From Rhizobium sp. ZPR4 (GTDB lineage Bacteria; Pseudomonadota; Alphaproteobacteria; Rhizobiales; Rhizobiaceae): a stretch of DNA of 64,000 nt. The stretch's first letter is position 1; each line of letters opens with the position of its first letter. This document shows, in pieces, positions 48,972-59,161 of this stretch. The position numbers were made by a program, and so were the translations under genes. The stretch is taken from contig NZ_CP157967.1 of the NCBI RefSeq assembly GCF_040215725.1, positions 3,256,501-3,320,500 on the forward strand, read 5' to 3'. Below the pieces are notes generated by a model. The model was not told the origin of the DNA. It searched no databases and saw only the letters and a list, made by a program, of their open reading frames with translations.

Positions 48972-50179
48972 TGGTTCGTCCCCTGTGCATCGGCCTGAGC
49001 CGGCGGCTCGTCATTCGTCGCCTGCTGCGGCAGCTCGATCAGCTGCGGCGTCACCTTGACGCCGGGCCGGATGCGCATCAGCCCGTTGACGACGATGGTC
49101 TCGTCGCCGGTCATGCCGTCGCGGATGACGCGATAGCCATAGAGTTTCGGTCCGAGACGGACGGACTTCGGCGTGATGTTGCCGGCAGTATCGACGGTAT
49201 AGACGACACGCTGGTTCTGATCCGAGCCGATGGCTTCGTCCGGAACGAGGATCGCCTTGTAGCTGTTGGAGCCCTGTACCTGGACGCGCCCGAAGAGGCC
49301 GGGCTGGAGGATAAGATCGGGATTCGGGAAGCTGGCGCGGACGCGGATCGTGCCCGTTTCGTTATCGACGCGGTTCTCAGCGAAATCGAGCTTGCCCTTG
49401 AACGGCTTCTGGCGGGAATCGGCGATGGTCACGGTCACATCGAGCCCGCCGCCGCCTTGCTGCAGGGCGCTGCCGTTCTTGCGGGCTTCGTCGGCATAGG
49501 AAAGCAACCGACGCTCGTCGACATCGAAATAGAAATCGATCGGGTCGAGCGACACGATGGTCGTCAGCACGGTTTGATCCGCCTGCACGAGATTGCCCAC
49601 CGAGATCAGCCGGCGGTCGATACGGCCGCTGAGCGGTGCGGTGATCTTGGTGAAATCCATGTCGAGATTGGCGCGGTCGACGGCCGCCTGCGCGCCGCGC
49701 ACATTCGCCTCGGCGGAAACGAGATCTCGGCGGCGGTCGTCGAGGGTCGATGCCGACTGGCTGCCCGTCGTCGACAGGGACTGAGCGCGCTTGAACTGCG
49801 CATCGGCAAGCGTCAGCGACGATTTCGCAACTTCCAGCGAGGCCGTCGACTCGTTCAGCGCGGTCACGAAAGGCCGCTGGTCGATGACGAAAAGCAGGTC
49901 GCCCTGCTTGACCATGGCGCCATCCTTGAAATGTACTTCCTGCAGGTAGCCACCTACCCGCGAGCGGATAGAAACCTCATCGACTGCCTGGAAGCGCCCG
50001 ATGAACTCGTCACTGTCAACGACATCGCGGACGATGGGTTTGGCGACCGTGACGGGCGGAGCCGTCGGGGCGCCCTGCGCCAGTGCTTGGGCACCGGAAA
50101 AAACGGCAAAAACACAGCTAAACAAAACGGCACGCGGCAGCATCGGCAGAAGCCCCCCTCGAAAAACCGCATGCGGCAT
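48968..50179 (-). CDS. RND efflux periplasmic adaptor (AcrA/MexA type)
   Basis: A 403-residue membrane fusion protein. A signal peptide (LPRAVLFSCVFAVFSGAQALA-Q) leads to the lipoyl/barrel-hybrid domains: SRVGGYLQEVHFKDGAMVKQGDLLFVID is split by a helical hairpin and later mirrored by FTKITAPLSGRIDRR. It couples the RND pump to an outer-membrane channel. The ATG at 50179 is likely; a TTG one codon earlier and an ATG at 50143 are alternatives. It is first in the operon; two palindromes lie upstream. Confidence 0.88.
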   Translation of the reverse strand: MPHAVFRGGLLPMLPRAVLFSCVFAVFSGAQALAQGAPTAPPVTVAKPIVRDVVDSDEFIGRFQAVDEVSIRSRVGGYLQEVHFKDGAMVKQGDLLFVIDQRPFVTALNESTASLEVAKSSLTLADAQFKRAQSLSTTGSQSASTLDDRRRDLVSAEANVRGAQAAVDRANLDMDFTKITAPLSGRIDRRLISVGNLVQADQTVLTTIVSLDPIDFYFDVDERRLLSYADEARKNGSALQQGGGGLDVTVTIADSRQKPFKGKLDFAENRVDNETGTIRVRASFPNPDLILQPGLFGRVQVQGSNSYKAILVPDEAIGSDQNQRVVYTVDTAGNITPKSVRLGPKLYGYRVIRDGMTGDETIVVNGLMRIRPGVKVTPQLIELPQQATNDEPPAQADAQGTNQ

Positions 50180-50354
50180 CAAGCGCCGTCATCACGGTAA
50201 GCGCTCACGAAATTTGCCTGTAACTTTCCGCGAAGAACCTGTCGCCATCAGGCGCAATGAAATCAGGTCGCTTCGGACTTCCCCAACATGCGCCACGGGC
50301 CACGTCGGCCCGGGGGTATCAACCGGCTCGTCGTCCGGCAGCATGCGTTAATGT

Positions 50355-50435
50355 ATAAACGGTTTATCGGATTCGACAACAGGGAATGAACCGGCTGCGG
50401 CCGAGCGCAACCGATTGTTTTTACTACATAGTAAA
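50355..50435. promoter_or_regulatory. Two palindromes upstream of the RND operon (candidate operators)
   Basis: ATAAACGGTTTAT (50355-50367) is a 13-bp palindrome, and TTTACTA-CA-TAGTAAA (50420-50435) has 7-bp arms. Both stand in the 285-base gap before the adaptor gene, where AcrR-type repressors often bind. No regulator gene is adjacent, so a distant TetR or MarR protein would be needed. Inference from pattern. Confidence 0.4.
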
Positions 50436-50464
50436 GACGCGCATAAGGTGAGCGGATATGAGCC

Positions 50465-52294
50465 CTAGCCCTCCAGCTCCTCACGCAGCATTTCGAGCTC
50501 CAGCCATTCCTCTTCCATCTTGCTCAGGCTTTCGCGCAGCTTTTCCATCTCCGCAGCAAGACGGTTGAACGTTGCGGCATCCTTGGAAAAGAGGTTCGGA
50601 TCGGCCATTTTCTGCTCGCGCGCAGCGATTTCGGCTTCCGCCTTGGCCATTTCCTTCGGCAGATTTTCCAAAGCGAATTTCTGCTTGTAGGAAAGCTTCC
50701 CCTTGCTCTTCGAGGCGTCGGAAGCCGGCGCCGAAGCTTCGGCCAATTTCGGCTTCTCGGCAGCCTTTTCCGCCCGCTTTCGCTCCTCGATGGCCCCCTT
50801 TCGCTGGGCGAGCATGTCGGAATAGCCACCGGCATATTCGATCCAGCGACCGTCGGGATCTTCCGGATCGGCCGGCGCGATCGTCGACGTCACGGTACGG
50901 TCGAGGAAATCGCGATCGTGACTGACGAGGATGACGGTGCCGGCAAAGCCGGAGACGATTTCCTGCAGCAGGTCGAGCGTCTCGATATCGAGATCGTTCG
51001 TCGGTTCGTCGAGGATCAGCAGATTGGTCGGCCGCGACAGGATGCGCGCCAGCATCAGCCGGGCGCGCTCGCCGCCGGAAAGATTCTTGATCGGCGTGCG
51101 CGCCTGCTCCGGCTGGAACAGGAATTCCTTCATGTAGCCGGTCACGTGCCGCTGCTCGCCGTTGACGAGCAGGTTCTCGCCGCGTCCGTCAGTCAGGTAG
51201 TTGGCGAGCGTATCTTCCGGGTTCAGCTCCTCGCGCTTCTGGTCGAGCGTGGCGATTTCCAGATTGGTGCCAAGCTTCACCGTGCCGCTATCCGGCTCCA
51301 GCTGACCCGTCAGCATCTTCAGAAGCGTCGTCTTGCCGGCACCGTTCGGGCCGACGAGACCGATGCAGTCGCCGCGATGCACGCGGATCGAGAACGGCGC
51401 GACGATCGACCGATCGCCATAGGTCTTGGTGATCTTCTCCGCCTCGATCACCAGCTTGCCGCTTTCCTGCGCGTCGGACGCAGCCGCCTGCACGGTGCCG
51501 AGAGCGCCCTTGTGGCCGCGATAGCGGGAACGCATGTCCTGCAGCTCGCCGAGGCGGCGCATATTGCGCTTGCGCCGCGCCGTCACGCCATAGCGCAGCC
51601 AGTGCTCTTCGCGCTCGATCTGCTTGCCGAGCTTGTGCTGCTCCAGCTCTTCGGCCTCGAGCACCTGATCGCGCCAGACTTCGAAATGCGCAAACCCCCT
51701 GTCCAGCCGGCGCGAGGTGCCGCGGTCCAGCCAAACGGTCGCGGTCGAGACCTTCTCCAGGAAACGACGGTCGTGCGAGATCAGCACCAGCGCGCTGCGG
51801 CTCTTCTGCAGCTCGCCTTCCAGCCATTCGATGGTCGGCAGGTCCAGATGGTTCGTCGGCTCGTCGAGCAGCAGGATATCCGGCTCCGGCGCCATGACGC
51901 GGGCGAGAGCCGCGCGACGCGCTTCGCCGCCGGAGAGATTCTTCGGATCTTCCTCGCCGGTCAGGCCGAGATGGGAAAGGAGATAGGTGACACGATAGGG
52001 ATCGTCGCCCGGCCCGAGGCCAGCCTCGGCATAGGCCGCCACCGTCTTGTAACCGGCAAAATCCGGCGCCTGCTCAAGATAGCGCACAGTCGATGACGGA
52101 TGACGGAACACCTCGCCGGATTGCGCTTCGACGAGACCGGCAGCGATCTTCAATAGCGTCGACTTGCCGGAACCATTGCGGCCGACAAGGCAGATCTTGT
52201 CACCGGGCTCCACCTGCAGGCCGGCACCGGCGAGCAAGGGCGCACCGCCGAAGCTCAGAAAGATGTCGTCAAGTTTCAGAATGGGAGGGGCCAA
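50465..52294 (-). CDS. ABC-F family ATPase (Uup-like)
   Basis: A 609-residue protein with two tandem ABC domains and no membrane segments. Domain 1: Walker A LVGRNGSGKST, signature LSGGEARR, Walker B LLLDEPTNHLD. Domain 2: LVGPNGAGKTT, LSGGERAR, LILDEPTNDLD. A C-terminal coiled coil (MAKAEAEIAAREQKM...) follows, as in Uup. These proteins act on the ribosome or DNA intermediates. The TTG at 52294 lies two bases after the thiN stop, with GGAG seven bases upstream. Confidence 0.88.
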   Translation of the reverse strand: MAPPILKLDDIFLSFGGAPLLAGAGLQVEPGDKICLVGRNGSGKSTLLKIAAGLVEAQSGEVFRHPSSTVRYLEQAPDFAGYKTVAAYAEAGLGPGDDPYRVTYLLSHLGLTGEEDPKNLSGGEARRAALARVMAPEPDILLLDEPTNHLDLPTIEWLEGELQKSRSALVLISHDRRFLEKVSTATVWLDRGTSRRLDRGFAHFEVWRDQVLEAEELEQHKLGKQIEREEHWLRYGVTARRKRNMRRLGELQDMRSRYRGHKGALGTVQAAASDAQESGKLVIEAEKITKTYGDRSIVAPFSIRVHRGDCIGLVGPNGAGKTTLLKMLTGQLEPDSGTVKLGTNLEIATLDQKREELNPEDTLANYLTDGRGENLLVNGEQRHVTGYMKEFLFQPEQARTPIKNLSGGERARLMLARILSRPTNLLILDEPTNDLDIETLDLLQEIVSGFAGTVILVSHDRDFLDRTVTSTIAPADPEDPDGRWIEYAGGYSDMLAQRKGAIEERKRAEKAAEKPKLAEASAPASDASKSKGKLSYKQKFALENLPKEMAKAEAEIAAREQKMADPNLFSKDAATFNRLAAEMEKLRESLSKMEEEWLELEMLREELEG

Positions 52295-52296
52295 GA

Positions 52297-52950
52297 TCAG
52301 ACTCCGGAAAGATCATAAGGGCGGGCAAGAACAATCGCCCTGCCGCTGCCGAGCGAAAAGCGCACGTCGCCTTCCGCCACGTTGGAAATGGTGCGCGATC
52401 CGCCAAAGGACAAATGAAAATCGCGCAAGGGATAACGGGCATTCTCAATGAACAGGCCCTTCAGATCGCTGAAGCTGAGGACGGAAAACAGCGAGCCGGC
52501 CGGCAGCGCCAGCGTGAGATTGCCGGGCGGAAGCGGCACCGCCTCCTCGTCACCTGAGGTCAGCAAGATATCGAGGCCCTTTTCGGCCAGATGCACGCCA
52601 TAGAGCAGATGCTGGATCGCGTGATCGGAGCGTTCGCCGCCCATGGCGCCTGCAAGGATCAGTCTCGTGGCACCGCGATCGATCGCTTCCGAGACGGCAA
52701 TCTCACCATCGGTCGCCGCTTTCGCCGCTGGATAAGGCTGCTTGGGCACCTTGGGAAACGCGCCCTGCAAATCGGCAGGCGTGGAATCGAAATCGCCGAC
52801 CCACACCTCAGGCTCCACGCCGAGCGCGAGCGCATGGCGCATACCGCCATCGGCCGCGATGAAACGACTGCCGGAAACCGCAGCGCGCAACCGCTCCGTC
52901 AGACGGAGCTCGCCGCCGAGCAGGATGGTGAAGGTGGTGGACTGGCTCAT
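52297..52950 (-). CDS. thiN: Thiamine pyrophosphokinase
   Basis: A 217-residue enzyme making thiamine diphosphate from thiamine and ATP. Motifs of the family are visible: AADGGMRHAL, VWVGDFDS, TDGEIAV and GAMGGERSDHAIQH. It precedes the ABC-F gene on the same strand. The thiamine importer thiBPQ with a TPP riboswitch is 2.4 kb away, so uptake and activation genes are near each other but in separate units. Confidence 0.9.
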   Translation of the reverse strand: MSQSTTFTILLGGELRLTERLRAAVSGSRFIAADGGMRHALALGVEPEVWVGDFDSTPADLQGAFPKVPKQPYPAAKAATDGEIAVSEAIDRGATRLILAGAMGGERSDHAIQHLLYGVHLAEKGLDILLTSGDEEAVPLPPGNLTLALPAGSLFSVLSFSDLKGLFIENARYPLRDFHLSFGGSRTISNVAEGDVRFSLGSGRAIVLARPYDLSGV

Positions 52951-53022
52951 GAGGCAAGCCCATAGCGCAAAGTCATATCCCTAGGGAAGAGCACCATGGG
53001 CAAGAACGGCCGCGACGACGGC

Positions 53023-53550
53023 TCAGTCGTCCGTTTCCTTGATGCGCGCCTGGAAAACCTGCTCGTAGCCACTGACGTAACGGTCGAACAGTAGCGAGAA
53101 GCTCTCGATCTCCTCCGGCGTCCAGTCGGCAAAGATGCTGCCGATGACGGAATATTTCTGTGCCTGGATTTCCGACAGCAATCTTTGCCCGAGAGCGGTG
53201 AGCACCACCACGATGCGCCGCGCATCCGCCTGCGATGCCTTGCGCCGCAACACGCCGCGCGTCACCATGTCGGCAACGATACGGCTTGCTCGCGAGGGAT
53301 CGATGCGCAGCATCTCGGCGATGGTACCGACGGTGACTTCACCCGTCGCCTCCGCCCGCCTGACGACATCGAGCACATCGAGATGCGAAAGCTCAAGCCC
53401 TGGCGCCACGCTCTGGATGGCAAGCCTGCCGATCATGCGGCGCCCCGTCAGCAGACGCATGCGCGTCATGGCATGGCCGATGCGCAGCAGATTCTCATCA
53501 TCGGTCTGGGCCTGGGCTTCAACTTCACGTGTATTGGTCGCAGATGTCAT
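53023..53550 (-). CDS. MarR-family transcriptional regulator
   Basis: A 175-residue winged helix-turn-helix protein (TVGTIAEMLRIDPSRASRIVADMVTRGVLRRKASQADARR, residues about 77-115, interrupted only by normal family variation). It is divergent from an MFS drug exporter; the 167-base gap holds an inverted repeat over a promoter-like sequence. Repression of the exporter and of itself is likely; the inducer is unknown. Confidence 0.88.
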   Translation of the reverse strand: MTSATNTREVEAQAQTDDENLLRIGHAMTRMRLLTGRRMIGRLAIQSVAPGLELSHLDVLDVVRRAEATGEVTVGTIAEMLRIDPSRASRIVADMVTRGVLRRKASQADARRIVVVLTALGQRLLSEIQAQKYSVIGSIFADWTPEEIESFSLLFDRYVSGYEQVFQARIKETDD

Positions 53551-53609
53551 CTTTCCACCATATCAGAGGCAGAAAACAAATAAAACATGCAAACAGCATT
53601 CACCTGTCA

Positions 53610-53640
53610 TTGACAATTATATGCCATTAGCACATATATC
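53610..53640 (+). promoter_or_regulatory. Promoter and candidate MarR operator of the MFS exporter
   Basis: TTGACA at 53610-53615 is followed 18-19 bases on by ATATAT/TATATC. An inverted repeat TATATG...CATATA (53618-53638) covers this spacer and -10 region, so a MarR protein bound there would block RNA polymerase. The repeat lies between the divergent marR and exporter genes. Confidence 0.55.
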
Positions 53641-53717
53641 TCAACTATGAAAACCGGGGCGTCCCGCGCATTCGATCGACCGCGCAGCGTTTCGGCCAAG
53701 CTCGGATTTCCTGCCCC

Positions 53718-55256
53718 ATGGACATGCAGACAACCTTCGCGCCGCTCGTGGCGGATCATAAGCGGCGGCTTATCCTTTTCCTGTTTCTGATGACTGCCAT
53801 GTTCATGGCAACGCTCGATAACCAGATCGTCTCGACGGCACTGCCGACGATCGTCGGTGAGTTCGGCCATCTGGAGCGCTTCGGCTGGATCGGATCGGCC
53901 TATCTTCTCTCGCTCTCCGCCGTCATGCCCGTTTACGGCAAGCTCGGCGATCTCTTCGGCCGCAAATATGTGATGATGACGGCGATCGCCATCTTCACCG
54001 TCGGCTCCGCCGTCTGCGGCCTCGCCGTTTCGATGGATACGCTGATCGCCGCCCGCGTCCTTCAGGGCCTCGGCGGCGGCGGCATCCTCGTGTCGATCTT
54101 CGCCGTCAATGCCGATCTGTTCGAGCCGCGGGAACGTGCCCGCTACCAGAGCTATTCGAGCCTCGTGCTCATGGCGTCGGGTGCCATCGGCCCCGTTCTC
54201 GGCGGCACGATGAGCGATCTCTTCGGCTGGCGCTCCATCTTCCTCGTCAATGTGCCGATCGGCTTTATCGTGCTGGCCGGCCTTGCCACCATGCTTCCCT
54301 ATCGCAAGCCGGCCCGCCGACCGAAGATCGACTATGCTGGCGCGATCGTCCTTGCGCTGACGACGACGAGCATCGTGCTTGCCGCCGACGGTACCGAACT
54401 CTTCGGATCGTTGCTGTCGCCGCAATGTCTCGGCATCATCGCCTTCGGCGTGATCTGCGCCGTCGCCTGGGTCTTCATCGAGCGCCGCGCACCAGAGCCC
54501 ATCGTGCCGATGACACTGTTTCGCAATCCGACATTCGGCCTTCTGCTGATCATCTCTATCACCAGCGGCGCCGTCGCCATCGGTATGGTGAATTATTTCG
54601 CGCTCTTCCTGCAGACGACGACGGGCCTTTCGCCCTCGATGGCCGGGCTGCTGTTCATTCTCCTGACCGGCGGCATCGTCTGCGGTTCGCTCTCGGCCGG
54701 ACGACTGATCGCCGCGAGGGGCCGCTACAAGCCCTTCGCCGTCGCAAGTGCTGCCTGCAGTGCCATCGCATTCGGCTCGCTCGCCTTCATGCCTGCCGGC
54801 ACGCCCATCGTCTTCATCGGCGGCCTGATGCTGCTGCACGGCATCGGCATCGGTCTTGCCCAGCAGGTGCCCGTCATCGGCGTGCAGAATGCAGCCGCTG
54901 CCCGGGACGTCGGTGCAGCAACCGGCGCTGTCACGCTCTCGCGCATGGGCGGCGCCTCCATCGCCATCTCCATCTACGGCGCCATCATCGCCGCCAAGCT
55001 CGGCAATGTCGGAATCTCCATCGCCGGCGTATCCGATATCGAACAGCTGACACCGAAGATGATGGCCGCATTGCCGGAAGCAACCCGCGAGGCCGTCGCC
55101 AACGCCTATGCGAGCGCCTTCAGCCCGCTGTTCATGACGGCCGCGGGCATCTGCCTCATCGGCCTCCTGACCTCGCTGACGCTGAAGAACGTCCAGCTCC
55201 CGGGTGCGGCGAAGAAATTCGACAGCCCGACGGCCGCCGCGCACGCCGCCGAGTAA
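53718..55256 (+). CDS. MFS drug exporter (EmrB/QacA type, DHA2)
   Basis: A 512-residue exporter with about 14 hydrophobic segments. The N-terminal region MATLDNQIVSTALPTI and the loop GKLGDLFGRKYV are family hallmarks (motif A). It should extrude drugs or other lipophilic compounds by proton antiport. Divergent from marR. The ATG at 53718 is preferred; a second Met follows two residues on. Confidence 0.88.
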   Translation: MDMQTTFAPLVADHKRRLILFLFLMTAMFMATLDNQIVSTALPTIVGEFGHLERFGWIGSAYLLSLSAVMPVYGKLGDLFGRKYVMMTAIAIFTVGSAVCGLAVSMDTLIAARVLQGLGGGGILVSIFAVNADLFEPRERARYQSYSSLVLMASGAIGPVLGGTMSDLFGWRSIFLVNVPIGFIVLAGLATMLPYRKPARRPKIDYAGAIVLALTTTSIVLAADGTELFGSLLSPQCLGIIAFGVICAVAWVFIERRAPEPIVPMTLFRNPTFGLLLIISITSGAVAIGMVNYFALFLQTTTGLSPSMAGLLFILLTGGIVCGSLSAGRLIAARGRYKPFAVASAACSAIAFGSLAFMPAGTPIVFIGGLMLLHGIGIGLAQQVPVIGVQNAAAARDVGAATGAVTLSRMGGASIAISIYGAIIAAKLGNVGISIAGVSDIEQLTPKMMAALPEATREAVANAYASAFSPLFMTAAGICLIGLLTSLTLKNVQLPGAAKKFDSPTAAAHAAE

Positions 55257-55335
55257 GCTCCTCCGGCCTGCAATCGGCAAGGGAATCATTTCCCTTGTCA
55301 TCCCTTCGTCACAAGGCTAAATCTGCCAACGCTCT

Positions 55336-55430
55336 AACGGGGTGCCTTATGTCCTTACGGACATCCGGCTGAGAGGCTTTGACCGGCCAACCCGCGGAAC
55401 CTGATCCGGCTAACACCGGCGGAGGGATTA
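55336..55430 (+). promoter_or_regulatory. TPP riboswitch (THI element)
   Basis: The canonical core is readable: CGGGGTGCC, GGCTGAGAGG, then AACCCGCGGAACCTGATCCGGCTAACACCGGCGGAGGGA. This matches the thiamine pyrophosphate aptamer. It lies about 65 bases upstream of the thiB start, so it controls thiBPQ. No obvious terminator follows, so translational control is possible. Confidence 0.95.
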
Positions 55431-55494
55431 GACGCGTGACGAAATCATAGCGCCCTTTTCCCCTTCAAGACGAAACCAAAGAGGAGGCGCTACC

Positions 55495-56523
55495 ATGCAC
55501 AACCGTTCGCCATTGTCATTTTTCGCCGGCCTGGCGCTTGCCGCCGGAACGGCCTTTCTGGCCGCACAGCCTGCCGCTGCAGCCGACAAGACCCTGACCA
55601 TCTACACCTATGAGAGCTTCACCGCCGATTGGGGTCCGGGCGCCAAGGTCAAAGCTGCCTTCGAAAAGACCTGCGGCTGCACGGTCAATTACGTCGCCGT
55701 CACCGACGGCGTCGCGCTTCTGTCGCGTCTGAAGCTGGAAGGTGCAGGCACCAAGGCCGATGTCGTTCTCGGCCTCGACACCAATCTCGTCGATGAAGCG
55801 AAGGATACCGGCCTCTTCGATGTGAGCGGCGTCGACACCTCGGCCCTCAAGGTTCCCGGTGGCTTCAAGGATGATGTCTTCGTACCCTACGACTACGGCC
55901 ATTTCGCCGTGATCTACGACAGCCAGACCGTCAAGAATCCGCCGAAGAGCATGAAGGATCTCGTCGAGGGCGATCCCACCCAGAAGATCGTCATCGAAGA
56001 CCCACGCACCTCGACGCCCGGCCTCGGCCTGCTGCTCTGGGTCAAATCGATCTATGGCGACAAGGCGGCCGATGCCTGGGCAAAGCTCAAGGGCCGCGTC
56101 CTGACGGTGACGCCTGGCTGGTCGGAAGCCTATGATCTCTTCACCAAGGGCGAGGCACCGATGGTGCTCTCCTACACGACCTCGCCGGCCTACCATATGA
56201 TCGAGGACAAGACCGACCGCTATCAGGCGGCTGCCTTCTCGGAAGGGCACTATATCCAGATCGAGGTCGCCGGCCTGATCAAGGCCTCGCCGAACAAGGA
56301 GCTTGCCCGCGACTTCCTGAAGTTCATGGTTTCCCCCGGCTTCCAGGACATCATCCCCACGAGCAACTGGATGATGCCGGCCTCGGCCACTTCCGCGCCG
56401 CTGCCGGACGCCTTCAGCAAGCTCGTGGTGCCGTCGAAGACCTTCCTGATGAGCCCTGCCGACGTCGACAAGAACCGCAAGGCCTGGATCGACGAATGGC
56501 TGACCGCCACCAGCGGCAACTGA
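55495..56523 (+). CDS. thiB: Thiamine ABC transporter substrate-binding protein
   Basis: A 342-residue periplasmic binding protein with a signal peptide ending near AAA-ADK. The mature start [18 protein letters not shown] is typical of ThiB/TbpA. The segment [11 protein letters not shown] and [11 protein letters not shown] are family-like. The ATG at 55495 follows GAGGAGGCGCTACC. It is first in the thiBPQ operon under the TPP riboswitch. Confidence 0.94.
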   Translation: MHNRSPLSFFAGLALAAGTAFLAAQPAAAADKTLTIYTYESFTADWGPGAKVKAAFEKTCGCTVNYVAVTDGVALLSRLKLEGAGTKADVVLGLDTNLVDEAKDTGLFDVSGVDTSALKVPGGFKDDVFVPYDYGHFAVIYDSQTVKNPPKSMKDLVEGDPTQKIVIEDPRTSTPGLGLLLWVKSIYGDKAADAWAKLKGRVLTVTPGWSEAYDLFTKGEAPMVLSYTTSPAYHMIEDKTDRYQAAAFSEGHYIQIEVAGLIKASPNKELARDFLKFMVSPGFQDIIPTSNWMMPASATSAPLPDAFSKLVVPSKTFLMSPADVDKNRKAWIDEWLTATSGN

Positions 56524-56533
56524 CGTCCTGATC

Positions 56534-58171
56534 ATGCTCACGGCACCCGAACGACGACGTGCCATTTCCGGCGGGGCATTCAGCTTCGCCGGCATCGCAC
56601 TCTTCGTCGGGATCGCCGTGCTCACCCTGCTCACCGCCGGCATCGAATCCGGCGGTGATACCTCGCTGACCGACCCTTACCTGCTACGCGTCCTGCGGTT
56701 CACGCTGCTGCAGGCGGCGCTGTCGACGCTGCTCTCCGTCGCCCTCGCCATACCCGTTGCCCGAGCATTGGCCCGCCAGCCGCGCTTTCCCGGCCGGCTG
56801 TGGCTGATCCGGCTGATGGCCGTGCCGATGGGCCTGCCTGTCCTGATCGGCGCCCTTGGCCTGCTCGGCATATGGGGCCGGCAGGGGCTGCTCAACCAGA
56901 TGCTCGCCGCCCTCGGCCTGTCGCAACCCGTCAGCATTTATGGTCTTGCCGGCATCCTGCTTGCGCATGTCTTCTTCAACATGCCGCTCGCCTGCCGGCT
57001 GATGCTTGCCGGGCTGGAGCGCGTGCCGGCGGAATATTGGCTCGTGGCCGGCGGGCTCGGCATGCGGCCTGCCTCGGTCTTTCGCTTCATCGAATGGCCT
57101 ATCCTGCGCGGCCTCATTCCCGGCATTGCCGGCCTGATCTTCATGCTCTGCGCCACCAGCTTCACGCTGGTCCTGATCCTCGGCGGCGGCCCGGCCGCAA
57201 CGACGCTGGAGGTGGCGATCTATCAGGCGCTCCGTTTCGATTTCGATCCTGCCCGCGCCGTGTTGCTGTCGCTGCTGCAAATCGCCGTCACTCTCGTCAT
57301 CCTTGGCGCCATGACGCTGTTTCGCGCACCGGACGATCACGGGCTCACCAGCGGCCGCGCCCTGCGACGCATCGATGGGCAAAGAGCGGCTGCACGATGG
57401 GTCGACGCCATCATGCTGTCGGCGGCCACACTCTTTCTCGGCCTGCCGCTCGCTTCGGTCGTCGTGACCGGCCTCGAGGCAAATCTCTTGAAGCTCATCG
57501 GCCAGCCGATCTTCCTGCAGGCGGTCGCTACAAGCCTGGCGATCGCGCTCGCTGCCGGCCTTCTGGCCGTTCTGCTATCCTTTGCGATCATTCGCGCCCG
57601 CTCGGTGATATCGGCAGATCGCCGCAAAACCTTCAGCCTGCGTGGCCTGGCGATCGCGTTAAGCGCAAGCTCTTCGCTCATCCTGCTGGTGCCGCCGATC
57701 GTGCTGGCGACGGGCTGGTTCCTGGCGCTGCGGCCATTGGGCGATCCCAGCCGTTTCGCCGCTCTTCTGATCGTGATCATCAATGCACTGATGGCGCTGC
57801 CCTTCGTCATCCGTGTCATCGAGCCAGCCCATACGGTGCATCGCCTTCGCACCGAGCGGCTGGCGGCAAGCCTCGGACTTCACGGCAGTGCCCGCCTTCG
57901 CCTGATCGATTGGCCGGGTTTGCGCAAACCGTTCTTCACGGCGCTCTCCTTCGCCATGGCCCTGTCGCTCGGCGATCTCGGCGCCGTGGCGCTCTTCGGC
58001 TCCAACAGCCTGATGACCCTCCCCTGGCTGGTCTACAGCAAGCTCGGCAGCTACCGTACCAACGATGCCGACGGATACGCCTTGATCCTCGGCTTGGTCT
58101 GCCTTCTCTTGACCATGGCCGGCACAGCCGGTCAAAGCGTACGCGATGACGAAAGCAGGCGAAATGGATGA
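56534..58171 (+). CDS. thiP: Thiamine ABC transporter permease
   Basis: A 545-residue permease with two fused halves of six helices each, the usual ThiP arrangement. Two copies of the EAA-like loop are seen ([28 protein letters not shown] and [21 protein letters not shown]). It is ten bases after thiB and overlaps the start region of thiQ. Confidence 0.92.
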   Translation: MLTAPERRRAISGGAFSFAGIALFVGIAVLTLLTAGIESGGDTSLTDPYLLRVLRFTLLQAALSTLLSVALAIPVARALARQPRFPGRLWLIRLMAVPMGLPVLIGALGLLGIWGRQGLLNQMLAALGLSQPVSIYGLAGILLAHVFFNMPLACRLMLAGLERVPAEYWLVAGGLGMRPASVFRFIEWPILRGLIPGIAGLIFMLCATSFTLVLILGGGPAATTLEVAIYQALRFDFDPARAVLLSLLQIAVTLVILGAMTLFRAPDDHGLTSGRALRRIDGQRAAARWVDAIMLSAATLFLGLPLASVVVTGLEANLLKLIGQPIFLQAVATSLAIALAAGLLAVLLSFAIIRARSVISADRRKTFSLRGLAIALSASSSLILLVPPIVLATGWFLALRPLGDPSRFAALLIVIINALMALPFVIRVIEPAHTVHRLRTERLAASLGLHGSARLRLIDWPGLRKPFFTALSFAMALSLGDLGAVALFGSNSLMTLPWLVYSKLGSYRTNDADGYALILGLVCLLLTMAGTAGQSVRDDESRRNG

Positions 58172-58892
58172 TGGCAGGGACATGAAGGAACAGGGCATCG
58201 CCATGGCCGGCGTCGAACTGCGCCTCGGCGCGCATGACTTCCGCTTCGACTGCACATTGCCGCAGGGCAAGATCATCGCCGTCGCCGGACCTTCCGGATC
58301 AGGAAAATCGACCTTCCTCAATTTGCTAGCCGGCTTCGAACAGCCCGACCGCGGCCGCATTATGCTCGCCGGACAAGACGTGACCGGCCTGCACCCCGCC
58401 GAACGACCGGTATCGCTTGTCTTCCAGGACAACAACCTCTTTGCCCATCTCGACCTCTTCACCAATGTCGGTCTCGGTATCAGCCCGTCCCTGAAACTCT
58501 CAGCTCATGACCGGCATAGGGTCTCGGAAGCCTTGGTGCGCGTTGGACTGCCTGACTTCGAGAAGCGCAAGCCGGGAACGCTCTCCGGCGGCGAGCGGCA
58601 ACGGGCCGCCTTCGCCCGGGCGCTGGTGCGCGACAAGCCGATCCTGCTGCTGGACGAGCCTTTTGCCGCCCTCGATCCCGGCCTGCGCTCCGGCATGGTC
58701 GAACTCCTGAAGACCCTGCATCGCGAAACCGGCAATACGGTACTGATCGTCTCGCATGATCCGGCCGAAGTGCGGCGCCTTGCCGACCATGCCGTCTTCA
58801 TCGATGGCGGCATGATCAAGCTCGCCGCTCCCATCGGGACCTTCCTGGAGACGGACGGCATTCCGGCATTGACCACATTTCTGCGGCATTGA
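58164..58892 (+). CDS. thiQ: Thiamine ABC transporter ATP-binding protein
   Basis: A 242-residue ATPase. Walker [10 protein letters not shown]-loop VFQDNNLF, signature LSGGERQR, Walker [13 protein letters not shown] and H-loop VSHD are all intact. The start is uncertain: ATG at 58164 overlapping the thiP stop is used; 58146, 58182 and 58203 are also in frame, and the last two leave an N-terminus closer to typical ThiQ. Last gene of the operon. Confidence 0.92.
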   Translation: MDDGRDMKEQGIAMAGVELRLGAHDFRFDCTLPQGKIIAVAGPSGSGKSTFLNLLAGFEQPDRGRIMLAGQDVTGLHPAERPVSLVFQDNNLFAHLDLFTNVGLGISPSLKLSAHDRHRVSEALVRVGLPDFEKRKPGTLSGGERQRAAFARALVRDKPILLLDEPFAALDPGLRSGMVELLKTLHRETGNTVLIVSHDPAEVRRLADHAVFIDGGMIKLAAPIGTFLETDGIPALTTFLRH

Positions 58893-59161
58893 TTGCGCCG
58901 CAGCATCTTGTCGCCGATTTTGCCTTAATTTCGTCGCGGCAAGCGGCTGAAAGTCCTGGGGAATGCTTGCTAAAATACAACGCCGCCACATTTAAACGGA
59001 GTCTCGCTATGCAACCGGTGCCAAAATCGGCTACAGCAAGGGGTGGAGACCGTCGGGTAAATGCGGATCGATGGGGGCGGAACTAACCTTTGTCGGCGCG
59101 CGACGATGATCGGCCCGGTAACGATCAACCGGATTTGGCGCCGAGCCGGCATGACAGCGAA

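Noticed and set aside
53607..55301. A 564-codon minus-strand frame opposite the MFS exporter
   Set aside because: Low-complexity charged composition and no domain; the opposite strand encodes a typical 14-helix exporter.
58893..59161. Short frame around 58889-59086 after thiQ
   Set aside because: It has no ribosome site, no recognisable sequence and lies in a short non-coding gap before the M48 peptidase gene.
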